A stretch of DNA of 37,105 nucleotides from an uncultured Ruminococcus sp. Lineage in GTDB: Bacteria > Bacillota > Clostridia > Oscillospirales > Ruminococcaceae. The notes below the pieces were generated by a model, which had not been told where the DNA came from, made no database searches, and saw only the letters and a list, made by a program, of their open reading frames with translations. The position numbers and the translations under genes are program-made. The DNA is taken from positions 1-37,105 of the forward strand of contig NZ_CACWPP010000035.1 in the NCBI RefSeq assembly GCF_902762735.1. The letters run 5' to 3'. Of the stretch, positions 7,440 to 13,978 are shown piece after piece (position 1 is the first letter of the stretch; each line of letters starts with the position of its first letter).

Positions 7440-8162
7440 TTAGTTTTCATCAAGGTGATAGATGCGGTTCATCTCAGGTGAAAGCCCGCCGTCAGCCGAA
7501 CGGACATACAGCGGCTTTTCTATCTGCAAGAAATTCCTGCCGCCCCTGCGCCCCTCGACAAGTATCAGCCAGGGCGGGCAGTTCGGGTTTTTGTGGACTG
7601 TGCGCAGGCGTTTGGGTTCTATGCCGTTTGCGCGCATGGCAGTCATTATATCGCAGAGGCGTTCGGGGCGGTTGCAGAGGCAAAGTCTGCCGCCGAATTT
7701 AAGACTGCGCTTTGCGGCGGCGCAAACATCGTCCACCGTACACATCATTTCATGTCGGGCGATGGACACCGCTTCGCTGTCATTTTTTTCGCCTGTGTTG
7801 TTTATTTTATAGGGCGGGTTGCAGGTTATCAGGTCGAGTTCTTTTTCGGCGCGCCAGTCTTTCAAGTCGCCCAGTACGGGGATAATGCTGTCTATCTTCG
7901 AGCGTTCCAGCGAAACTTTCAGCTGGTCGTGGGCTTTCTTCTGTATCTCCAGCGCGTAGGTGAGTTTCGGCTTGAAATTTTTATATAACAGCATGGCTAT
8001 GATGCCGCTGCCTGTGCAGAAGTCTGCACACAGGTCTTTGCGTCTTGCCTGCGAGAAATCCGCCAGCAGAAAAGCATCAGTGCCGAAGCGGTGTTCATCG
8101 GATATACAAATCTCTATGCCATCGCCCAGCGATTCAAAGGTGAAGTCGGTATATTCCATCAT
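7440..8162 (-). CDS. TrmN6/YfiC-like N6-adenine methyltransferase
   Basis: A 240-residue SAM-dependent methyltransferase. The start FGTDAFLLADF and the SAM-binding stretch ADFCTGSGIIAMLL (about 46-59) match the tRNA1(Val) A37 N6-methyltransferase group. The catalytic NPPY motif is present (DLITCNPPYK, about 111-120) and marks transfer to an exocyclic amine of a nucleic-acid base. The specific tRNA target is inferred from family resemblance. Two adjacent ATG codons (8162 and 8159) could start it; AAAGGA lies upstream of both. It opens the operon and has a consensus promoter at 8220-8248. Confidence 0.87.
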   Translation of the reverse strand: MMEYTDFTFESLGDGIEICISDEHRFGTDAFLLADFSQARRKDLCADFCTGSGIIAMLLYKNFKPKLTYALEIQKKAHDQLKVSLERSKIDSIIPVLGDLKDWRAEKELDLITCNPPYKINNTGEKNDSEAVSIARHEMMCTVDDVCAAAKRSLKFGGRLCLCNRPERLCDIMTAMRANGIEPKRLRTVHKNPNCPPWLILVEGRRGGRNFLQIEKPLYVRSADGGLSPEMNRIYHLDEN

Positions 8163-8219
8163 ATCGTCCTTTCATCATGCTTTGGTATGTTCCGCAGAAA
8201 AAGTGTATTGTCGGAATAG

Positions 8220-8248
8220 ATTATACCACGAATTCCCGCAGTTGTCAA
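8220..8248 (-). promoter_or_regulatory. Sigma-A promoter of the methyltransferase operon
   Basis: On the minus strand TTGACA (8243-8248) and TATAAT (8220-8225) are both exact consensus with a 17-base spacer. The leader is about 50 bases. The -35 box lies beside the terminus of the family D element that starts at 8249. Confidence 0.85.
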
Positions 8249-8464
8249 TTATAGCAAACGACATAAAATTTAATACACATTCCGCTCACGGATACAATGA
8301 GAGAAGTATCTGCGAGGGGGCTGTGTGAAATTTTAAATCCCAATTTGGTTGTGTATTGTTCCCCCGCCGAAGGCGGGGGAACAATACGAAAGAACAGCCA
8401 TTTTGTATCATCAGCAATACACATCAAAATTGGTTGGGAGAATTTTAAATGTCGTTTACTATAA
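8249..8464. mobile_element. Family D element with ~23-base inverted ends
   Basis: TTATAGCAAACGACAT starts at 8249, and its imperfect inverse ATGTCGTTTACTATAA ends at 8464. A family B element sits inside (8339-8440). The ends resemble family A in their first nine bases (TTATAGCAA), so A and D may be related. The interior has no gene. A lone D end lies at 23453-23475. Confidence 0.7.
8339..8440. mobile_element. Family B element with 10-base direct repeats, nested in D
   Basis: The inverted ends CCCAATTTGGTTGTGTATTG and CAATACACATCAAAATTGG enclose a perfect GC hairpin (TGTTCCCCCGCC-gaa-GGCGGGGGAACA). AATTTTAAAT occurs directly on both sides (8329-8338 and 8441-8450), as expected for a target duplication. 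The right copy is part of the family D terminus, so B inserted into D. Confidence 0.8.
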
Positions 8465-8496
8465 AGACCCGATGGCGGCATGCACCATCGGGTCTG
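8462..8496 (-). terminator. Intrinsic terminator after the GNAT gene
   Basis: An 11-base-pair stem (8465-8475 with 8485-8495; AGACCCGATGG) with a nine-base loop is followed on the minus strand by a short T-run. It lies just after the stop codon at 8501. Confidence 0.75.
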
Positions 8497-8500
8497 TTTG

Positions 8501-9124
8501 TTATCCGAATATCTGTCCTGCGAGTTTCAGCTTTTGCTTTGGCGGAAAGTTCTTGTCGAACTCTTCCACCTCGTCATCGGGGACATAGTACCCCTGCGGG
8601 GTCTGATACACGCCTGTCACGCCGTCAAGATAGCCCTCTTTCAGTTCTTTGCAGAGGAAGAATGACTGATCTGCGCCATCGGGCAGGTCATGATAGCGTA
8701 TGCCGAATTTCTCGGCATAGTCAAAACCGCTTTTGCCGTAGAAGTTTATATTGCCCTCGAACAGCACTGCGCCGAAGCCCATACTGCGGGCTTTTTCAAC
8801 GGTGAAGTCCAGCAGTTTCCTGCCAAGACCCATGCGCTGTAAATCGGGGGTCATGCAGATGGGACCCATCGTAAGCACATCGACAACTCTGCCGTCATCG
8901 GCGTTTATCACTGTTCTGACAAAGATGTTCTGCCCGATAAGTCTGCCGTTTTGCACCATCACGAAGTTGAGTTCTTTCACGAAAGCGGGGTCATCGCGCA
9001 GGACATGAAGCACATAATGCTCACTGCACCCAGGCTTATAGACGTTCCAGAATGCTTCGCGCACGAGGAACTCGTTCTCTCTGCGGTCGTTTTCGGTCTC
9101 AAGGCGTATTATAAAATTATCCAT
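8501..9124 (-). CDS. GNAT-family N-acetyltransferase (YhbS-like)
   Basis: A 207-residue predicted acetyltransferase of the COG3153/YhbS type, with an extra ~60-residue C-terminal tail beyond the GNAT core. The acetyl-CoA-binding segment reads PDLQRMGLGRKLLDFTVEKA (about 93-112), and the stretch ending FYGKSGF is typical of the group. The substrate is unknown. GGGAGGA lies seven bases before the ATG. It is transcribed alone from a leader of roughly 100 bases that contains a 12-base-pair perfect inverted repeat, and ends at the terminator at 8462-8496. Confidence 0.88.
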   Translation of the reverse strand: MDNFIIRLETENDRRENEFLVREAFWNVYKPGCSEHYVLHVLRDDPAFVKELNFVMVQNGRLIGQNIFVRTVINADDGRVVDVLTMGPICMTPDLQRMGLGRKLLDFTVEKARSMGFGAVLFEGNINFYGKSGFDYAEKFGIRYHDLPDGADQSFFLCKELKEGYLDGVTGVYQTPQGYYVPDDEVEEFDKNFPPKQKLKLAGQIFG

Positions 9125-9165
9125 AGTTATTTCCTCCCGTTCAAACGTTAAACAATGCGTTTTTG

Positions 9166-9204
9166 GATCGGGAGATCGGGGTGTTGACAGCTGATCTCCC
9201 GATC
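9166..9204. promoter_or_regulatory. Perfect 12-bp inverted repeat in the leader of the GNAT gene
   Basis: GATCGGGAGATC (9166-9177) and GATCTCCCGATC (9193-9204) flank a 15-base loop, 41 bases upstream of the ATG at 9124. No T-run follows on the coding strand, so it is not an ordinary terminator. It could be an RNA stem controlling expression or an operator. Confidence 0.55.
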
Positions 9205-9252
9205 AGTCTGCTATCTCCGTTTTAGTAAGTTTCAAACAATTAACTCCTTACA

Positions 9253-9293
9253 ATTATATTATGTGACATCTCACCGCATCAGCGTGAGGTCAC
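9253..9293 (-). promoter_or_regulatory. Possible GNAT promoter -10 with overlapping palindrome
   Basis: TATAAT (9253-9258 on the minus strand) has no good -35 box at 17 bases. Instead an interrupted palindrome (GTGAC-CTCAC-GC arms, 9263-9293) covers that region. This layout fits a promoter needing an activator or bound by a repressor. Weakly supported. Confidence 0.35.
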
Positions 9294-9334
9294 TATTATG
9301 ATAACACGTTATTCCGTCTTTGTCAATACAAATC

Positions 9335-9363
9335 TTGACAAATCTTCAGCGCAGTGATATACT
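9335..9363 (+). promoter_or_regulatory. Sigma-A promoter of the DUF3592 gene
   Basis: TTGACA at 9335-9340 and TATACT at 9358-9363 with a 17-base spacer, ending 26 bases before the ATG at 9390. Confidence 0.8.
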
Positions 9364-9389
9364 ATACGCATAAAATGTGAGGTGTGAAC

Positions 9390-9962
9390 ATGGCGAGCAG
9401 AAGAAAGAAAAAAGAAAGGCAGAAGCTGGAAGCTGAGAGGCAGGAGCAGGAAGCTAAGCAAAAGAAGAGGGCGAAAATCGCGGGGCGAATCATGCTCGGG
9501 ATCTTGGTGATAGTTGACCTTGTGCTTTTGGGAGCGGGTATAAACTATCTGAAAACGGAATACGAACTAAAGAAAAGCTGTACAGCCGAAGCTGTGGGCT
9601 ATGTGACCGATGTAAAAGTTACCACGAGAACGAGCAGGTCAAGAAGCGGCAGACCAACAACGGTCAGGACATATCACACTTATATAGAGGTAAATGACAG
9701 CAAATGCCCTGTACATGAAATATATATCGAAAAGGGCGGCTTTAAAGAAGGCGCGAACGTAAAGGTATACTACGACCCCGACGGTTACAGCTACTATGTT
9801 GAGGGGGGACCCAAAGACAATATAATTATTGGCAGTGTGCTGACGGCACTTGGGGTGCTGATGCTGGTGTTTAAGGGGTGGCTGGTCTATATGCTGCGGT
9901 TCAGGAAAAAGCCCGAAGATAAGAAAGACGAAGCAGGTAAGAAAGACAAGCAGTCCATATAA
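9390..9962 (+). CDS. DUF3592-type membrane protein
   Basis: A 190-residue membrane protein of unknown role. A very basic, Gln/Glu-rich N-terminal coil (1-28) precedes a membrane helix (about 29-52). An external or luminal domain with the DUF3592-like pattern follows (AEAVGYVTDV...RTYHTYIEV...VYYDP), then a second helix (about 145-168) and a charged Lys/Asp-rich tail. The ATG at 9390 has GAGG at the right distance; a GTG six bases earlier is in frame but too close to that site. It has its own promoter. The stop codon lies within the target sequence of the family C element that follows. Confidence 0.8.
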   Translation: MASRRKKKERQKLEAERQEQEAKQKKRAKIAGRIMLGILVIVDLVLLGAGINYLKTEYELKKSCTAEAVGYVTDVKVTTRTSRSRSGRPTTVRTYHTYIEVNDSKCPVHEIYIEKGGFKEGANVKVYYDPDGYSYYVEGGPKDNIIIGSVLTALGVLMLVFKGWLVYMLRFRKKPEDKKDEAGKKDKQSI

Positions 9963-9967
9963 AGAAA

Positions 9968-10091
9968 TGTGGTTATCCCGCTGACACACCACAAAAACAG
10001 TGGTTATACAGAACTTAGGGGTCTTGGCGTATGGTGCTCAATTATCCTTTTGTTCACCGCATTTTTAGTTGGTGTGCTAAAGGGATAGTCA
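9968..10091. mobile_element. Family C element with long flanking direct repeat
   Basis: The left end TGTGGTTATCCCGCTGACAC and the right end GGGATAGTCA are inverted. The interior has the family blocks around GAACTTAGGGGTCTTGGCG and TTTTGTTCACCGCATTTTTA. CATATAAAGAAAT is present on both sides (9956-9968 and 10090-10102), consistent with a target duplication of about 9-10 bases. It starts directly after the DUF3592 stop codon. Confidence 0.82.
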
Positions 10092-10101
10092 TATAAAGAA
10101 A

Positions 10102-10200
10102 TACCAATTTAGCTGTGTATTGTTCCCCCGCCGAAGGCGTGGGAACAATACGAAAGAACAGCCATTTTGTATCATAAGCAATACACATCAAAATCGGGAG
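10102..10200. mobile_element. Family B element with 9-base direct repeats
   Basis: It runs from TACCAATTTAGCTGTGTATTG to CAATACACATCAAAATCGGG, with the central hairpin carrying one mismatch (GGCGTGGG). ATAAAGAAA flanks it at 10093-10101 and 10201-10209. The same nonamer also precedes the family C element at 9968, so two different families share one target sequence. Confidence 0.82.
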
Positions 10201-10226
10201 ATAAAGAAAACGAACGGTGAGTAAAA

Positions 10227-10255
10227 AAGCCGCAGAACGCTGTGTTCTGCGGCTT
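10227..10255 (-). terminator. Intrinsic terminator of hom
   Basis: A perfect 12-base-pair stem (AAGCCGCAGAAC, 10227-10238 with 10244-10255) and a five-base loop. A T-run follows on the minus strand. It lies 20 bases beyond the hom stop codon. Confidence 0.88.
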
Positions 10256-10275
10256 GTATCATTATATCGGCAATA

Positions 10276-11520
10276 TCAGAACATTCTGATCTTGCTTGCT
10301 ATCTCGGCAGACTTGGAAAGTGTTTGCAGGTTAGCATCTATATCGCTCTCGACCATGTTGGGAGTGATGAAAGCGAGTTCATCATCGGGACGGTTGGTGC
10401 GCTCGATATACATCAGCTTGCCGAACATCTCGGAGATGGAAGGCTTGAGTTCCTTAACGTTTTCGCCTTTAAGACGAACATACATGGAGCAGTTGGTGTC
10501 CTTGTATCTTACAACGAACTTCTCGTCCTTCTTGGACTCTTCCCAGTGGATGCCCAGCGATCTGCCCTGATGTCTGAGGCAGTCGATTATGTCGCCGACA
10601 ACAGCCGAAGCGGTAGGCAGTTTGCCTGCGCCCTGACCGTAGAACAGCACATCGCCCACGCCGTCACCTGTTACGCTGACTGCGTTGTAAACATCGTCAA
10701 CGCTTGCCAGCAGATTGCTCTTGGGAACGAGTCTGGGGCAAACGATAGCGCTGAGGCTGTTATCCTCAAGTCTTTTTACGGAAGCGATCAGCTTGATGAC
10801 ATAGCCTGCATTTGCGGCGTACTCAACATCATCGAGGGTGATGCGGGTGATGCCCGACTTATGCACCATCTCGGGATAGATGTGTTTGCCGTATACCAGT
10901 GAACCCAGTATGCAGATCTTGCGGCAAGCGTCCTCGCCCTCTACATCGGCAGTGGGGTCGGCTTCGGCGTAGCCCAGCTGCTGAGCCAGTTTCAGCGCGT
11001 CCTCAAAGGACATCTGATCCTTTATCATCTTGGAGAGAATGAAGTTGGTAGTGCCGTTGAGGATACCCGAGATCTGCTGTATCTGGTTGCCTGCCAGACA
11101 CTTGTAGAGCGGTCTGATTATCGGTATGCCGCCGCCTACGCTTGCTTCAAACAGGTAGCTGCAGCCGTTATCCTGTGCCAGCTGCAAAAGCTCGGCACCG
11201 TATGCCGCAACAAGTGCCTTGTTGGAAGTTACCACGCTCTTGCCCTTTGACAGCAGTTTCTTTGTGTATTCATATGCAAATGTAGTGCCGCCTACGACTT
11301 CTGCGACAACTTCTATCTCATCATCGTTGAGAATGGTATCAAAATCGTGAATTATGCGGTCGGCAAAAGGCGACTCGGGAAAATCCCTCAGGTCGAGAAT
11401 GTACTTTATGTCACATTCCCTGCCTATCTTCTTGTTGATGGCATCTTTGTTTTTCATAAACAGCTCGACAGTACCCGAACCTACCACACCATAACCGATG
11501 ACTGCTACATTCTTACTCAT
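10276..11520 (-). CDS. hom: Homoserine dehydrogenase
   Basis: A 414-residue NAD(P)-dependent enzyme that reduces aspartate semialdehyde to homoserine, the branch point to threonine and methionine. The N-terminal Rossmann motif reads VAVIGYGVVGSGTVEL (4-19). The catalytic-domain signature is present (GILNGTTNFIL, then GYAEADPTADVEGEDACRK, with the catalytic Lys in the last block). The C-terminal ~80 residues form an ACT-like regulatory domain, usually the site of threonine feedback. AGAGGA precedes the ATG. It lies 53 bases behind the ACT-domain gene on the same strand, so the pair is probably an operon ending at 10227-10255. Confidence 0.97.
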   Translation of the reverse strand: MSKNVAVIGYGVVGSGTVELFMKNKDAINKKIGRECDIKYILDLRDFPESPFADRIIHDFDTILNDDEIEVVAEVVGGTTFAYEYTKKLLSKGKSVVTSNKALVAAYGAELLQLAQDNGCSYLFEASVGGGIPIIRPLYKCLAGNQIQQISGILNGTTNFILSKMIKDQMSFEDALKLAQQLGYAEADPTADVEGEDACRKICILGSLVYGKHIYPEMVHKSGITRITLDDVEYAANAGYVIKLIASVKRLEDNSLSAIVCPRLVPKSNLLASVDDVYNAVSVTGDGVGDVLFYGQGAGKLPTASAVVGDIIDCLRHQGRSLGIHWEESKKDEKFVVRYKDTNCSMYVRLKGENVKELKPSISEMFGKLMYIERTNRPDDELAFITPNMVESDIDANLQTLSKSAEIASKIRMF

Positions 11521-11573
11521 AAATTATCCTCTTCCCATTGTATTTTCTGCTGTGTGTCAATGCACAGCTTTTC

Positions 11574-12020
11574 TTACTCGCCCGAGATTATCTTCGCTTC
11601 CACCACGCCCGCTACCTTTGAAAGTTCTTCGGTGAGCTGCTGGGTGTTGAGCGCATCTCTGTCAAACCTGACGGAGAACGTTACCGTCGCCACTGAGTCA
11701 ACGGGGATATTCTGGTTTATCGTAAGTATATTCGTCCCAAGCTCATACAGCTTTGAGATTATTGATGAAAGTACACCCTTTTCATCTCTGAGTGTGCAGT
11801 AGACCGATACTATGTTATTGGTCAGCCGTTCCTCATAATTGAAAACAGAGTCTTTATATTTATAATATGCACTTCTGGATATGCCCACTGCCCTGCATGC
11901 TTCGGTAGAGGTGGATACCTCGCCCCTTGCACGCATACGCTTTGCGGCAAGCACTTTAAGCACTATGTCAGGCAGTACATCTGCACTGACTATCACCAGA
12001 CCCGAATCGTTTTCTGCCAT
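11574..12020 (-). CDS. ACT-domain protein (PheB/UPF0735 family)
   Basis: A 148-residue predicted regulatory protein. The N-terminal third carries a helix-turn-helix-like segment (STSTEACRAVGISRSAYYKY, about 37-56). The C-terminal ~75 residues are an ACT domain (IVSVYCTLRDEKGVLSSIIS...), a fold that binds amino acids. I start it at the ATG at 12020, behind a perfect GGAGGTGAA; the frame is open further upstream without a ribosome site. Family members sit beside hom or phenylalanine genes in Firmicutes. Its position ahead of hom suggests it senses an aspartate-family or aromatic amino acid and controls this pathway; that is inference. Confidence 0.88.
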   Translation of the reverse strand: MAENDSGLVIVSADVLPDIVLKVLAAKRMRARGEVSTSTEACRAVGISRSAYYKYKDSVFNYEERLTNNIVSVYCTLRDEKGVLSSIISKLYELGTNILTINQNIPVDSVATVTFSVRFDRDALNTQQLTEELSKVAGVVEAKIISGE

Positions 12021-12064
12021 GAAAAGTTCACCTCCGGCAAACAAGTGTATTCACAACACATACA

Positions 12065-12093
12065 ACTATACCACGTTTTTCTCCGTTTGTCAA
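12065..12093 (-). promoter_or_regulatory. Sigma-A promoter of the ACT-hom operon
   Basis: Minus strand: TTGACA (12088-12093), 17-base spacer, TATAGT (12065-12070). The start of transcription falls about 35 bases before the ribosome site of the ACT gene. Confidence 0.82.
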
Positions 12094-12261
12094 GCGCTGT
12101 ATGTTAATTTATAGTTAACGACAGGCTCGCAGGAAGGACTGTATAAACAATAATTGCGGCGGCTTTAAGGCGTTTGAAGGGGCGATTGTGGTGAATATCA
12201 ACGAAATAAATCTGCGATGAAGTTGGCAATTGTTAAAAGCGTGGAAAAACACGGGCTTTGC

Positions 12262-12290
12262 TTGAATTTTATTCAAAAAAGTTGTAAAAT
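12262..12290 (+). promoter_or_regulatory. Probable promoter of the ATPase operon
   Basis: TTGAAT (12262-12267), 17 bases, TAAAAT (12285-12290). It is the best match upstream of the operon and would give a leader of ~265 bases, most of it a family C element. The stretch 12121-12260 shows no gene. Confidence 0.55.
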
Positions 12291-12361
12291 GAATTAGTGT
12301 TTCGGGCGGGGTGCTTTTTTTGCGTCAGTGCAGTAAAGTATCCTGCATGTTAAACAGGAAT

Positions 12362-12531
12362 ATGGTTATCCCTTTAGCACACCACTGAAAAATACCTTTA
12401 TCAATTATCAATGAGGAAAAACTGAGTTGATGTTATCTTTCCCACGCCGCAGGCTGGGGAAAAATAACCGCCAACTGTATCCAATTTTTGATATAACATC
12501 GTTTATTCTGGTGTATCAGCGGGATGATCAC
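12362..12531. mobile_element. Family C element with target duplication in the ATPase leader
   Basis: The ends ATGGTTATCCCTTTAGCACA and TGGTGTATCAGCGGGATGAT are inverted. The interior is a distinct variant with a hairpin around 12437-12467 (GTTATCTTTCCC with GGGGAAAAATAAC). AAACAGGAAT flanks it exactly (12352-12361 and 12532-12541). It lies between the likely promoter and the first ATPase gene. Confidence 0.82.
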
Positions 12532-12564
12532 AAACAGGAATGATAGCCGAAAGGAGAGATCGGT

Positions 12565-12864
12565 TTGGATATAATCAGCGAGATACTGGAAACTGACAGA
12601 CTTGCCGAGCAGAAGCTGGAAGAAGCTAAGGAAAAGCGGAGCAGCATGCTGCTGGAATGCGAGCTGGAAGCGGCTGAGATACGCGAAGATGCTAAAAACA
12701 AAGTGGAAGAATACCGCAGGAAAAAGCTGGAGGAAAGCGGTGCGGGTACACAGGACAGTCAGCTGAAGGAGAGCGGCAAGGCACAGCTGAAAGCGCTGAA
12801 CGATGCATATGACAACAACCACGAAAAGTGGGAAAACGACATAGTTGCCGCGATAACGGGCTGA
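12565..12864 (+). CDS. V-type ATPase subunit G/H (peripheral stalk)
   Basis: A 99-residue, highly charged helical protein with a strong coiled-coil pattern (ISEILETDRLAEQKLEEAKE...). It fits the small peripheral-stalk subunit that pairs with subunit E to tether the catalytic head to the membrane part. It starts at TTG 12565 with AAGGAGA eight bases upstream. Sequence alone would not identify it firmly, as such coils look alike; its place as first gene of a complete ATPase operon makes the call. Confidence 0.8.
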   Translation: MDIISEILETDRLAEQKLEEAKEKRSSMLLECELEAAEIREDAKNKVEEYRRKKLEESGAGTQDSQLKESGKAQLKALNDAYDNNHEKWENDIVAAITG

Positions 12865-12895
12865 TGCTCTTGCGGCTTGAAAGGGGGTGTCCGAC

Positions 12896-13930
12896 ATGCT
12901 GGATAATTACAGCTCAAACGCGACAACTGCCAAGATAAGAGCTAAGTATGCACAGCTTTTTACACTTGATGAATACAGGGATATGGCGGCACTGAGGAGC
13001 GTACCTGAGGCGGCGGAGTTCATATCCAGATCGTCACGTTTCAGGGAGGCTTTCACGGAAGTTGACCCGAACACCATTCATCGAGGGTATCTGGAAGAAC
13101 TTCTGTACAGGGAGAATTTTGAGACTTACATACGGCTGTGTAAATTTCAGGGGCTTGACAAGGTGCCGTTTTTCGGTTTTCTGATAAGGCGGAGCGAGAT
13201 AGAGTGCATACTTTCGATAATCAACCGCATAAATTCGTCGCTTGACCGCACTTATCTGTCCGACCTGCCCGGATACCTTATAAAGTACCTGAGCATACCT
13301 GTGATGGAACTTAGCAACTCGCAGACTTATGAAGAGCTGGTGGCGGGGCTGAAAGGCACGCGCTACGGCAGGCTGCTGGGGCGAGTACCTGTCAGGGAGG
13401 ACGGCAACGCCGACTATACCGAGTGCGAACTGCGGCTGAGGACGGATTATTATGCCGAGCTGTTGGAGCAGGCGGATAAGGAGTTCGGCGGGGCGGTATC
13501 GGACGAGCTGAAGACCATGATACTGCGTGAGATAGACTGCCGCAATATCATAAACGCTTACCGTATGAAGGCGTATTTCGGGTTTGAGCCTGATGAGATA
13601 AAGCGCAGGTCGCTTAAATTCTACGGGATAGGCAAAAAGAATATGGAAAGGCTGTATGAAGCCGCTGATGCGGAAGTTATGATGGATATGGTCAACCATA
13701 CCATTTACGGCAAGAATTCGCCCGATACCGACAATATCGAGGTGGAGATAAACAGCGTGAAGATACGCAGGCTGAGGCATTATCTGACGGGCAGCACTTA
13801 TGCGCCCGTATCGCTTTATGCTTTCATACAGCTGTGCGATATAGATGTTTCAAATCTGGTGACTATAATCGAGGGCATCAGATACGGTGTGGAGGCTGCC
13901 GCCATAGAAGCGCAGCTGATAACGCTTTAG
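12896..13930 (+). CDS. ntpC: V-type ATPase subunit C (AC39/d-like)
   Basis: A 344-residue all-helical protein that links the central rotor to the membrane c-ring. The internally repeated pattern and motifs such as EYRDMAALRSVPEAAEFI, RREIDCRNI-type (ILREIDCRNIINAYR) and the C-terminal YAFIQLCDIDVSNLVTIIEG match the family. I prefer the ATG at 12896 because AAGGGGG lies eight bases before it; an in-frame GTG nine bases earlier overlaps that site. No membrane segments, as expected for this cytoplasmic subunit. Confidence 0.9.
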   Translation: MLDNYSSNATTAKIRAKYAQLFTLDEYRDMAALRSVPEAAEFISRSSRFREAFTEVDPNTIHRGYLEELLYRENFETYIRLCKFQGLDKVPFFGFLIRRSEIECILSIINRINSSLDRTYLSDLPGYLIKYLSIPVMELSNSQTYEELVAGLKGTRYGRLLGRVPVREDGNADYTECELRLRTDYYAELLEQADKEFGGAVSDELKTMILREIDCRNIINAYRMKAYFGFEPDEIKRRSLKFYGIGKKNMERLYEAADAEVMMDMVNHTIYGKNSPDTDNIEVEINSVKIRRLRHYLTGSTYAPVSLYAFIQLCDIDVSNLVTIIEGIRYGVEAAAIEAQLITL

Positions 13931-13978
13931 AGGGCGACCTCTTGAATTTATTACGGAAAGGAGCGCGATCATCGGAAT

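Noticed and set aside
8249-8464. CRISPR array or phage attachment site
   Set aside because: Repeats in this window are dispersed or tandem long units without regular ~30-base repeat/spacer structure, and no cas, integrase or transposase gene is present.
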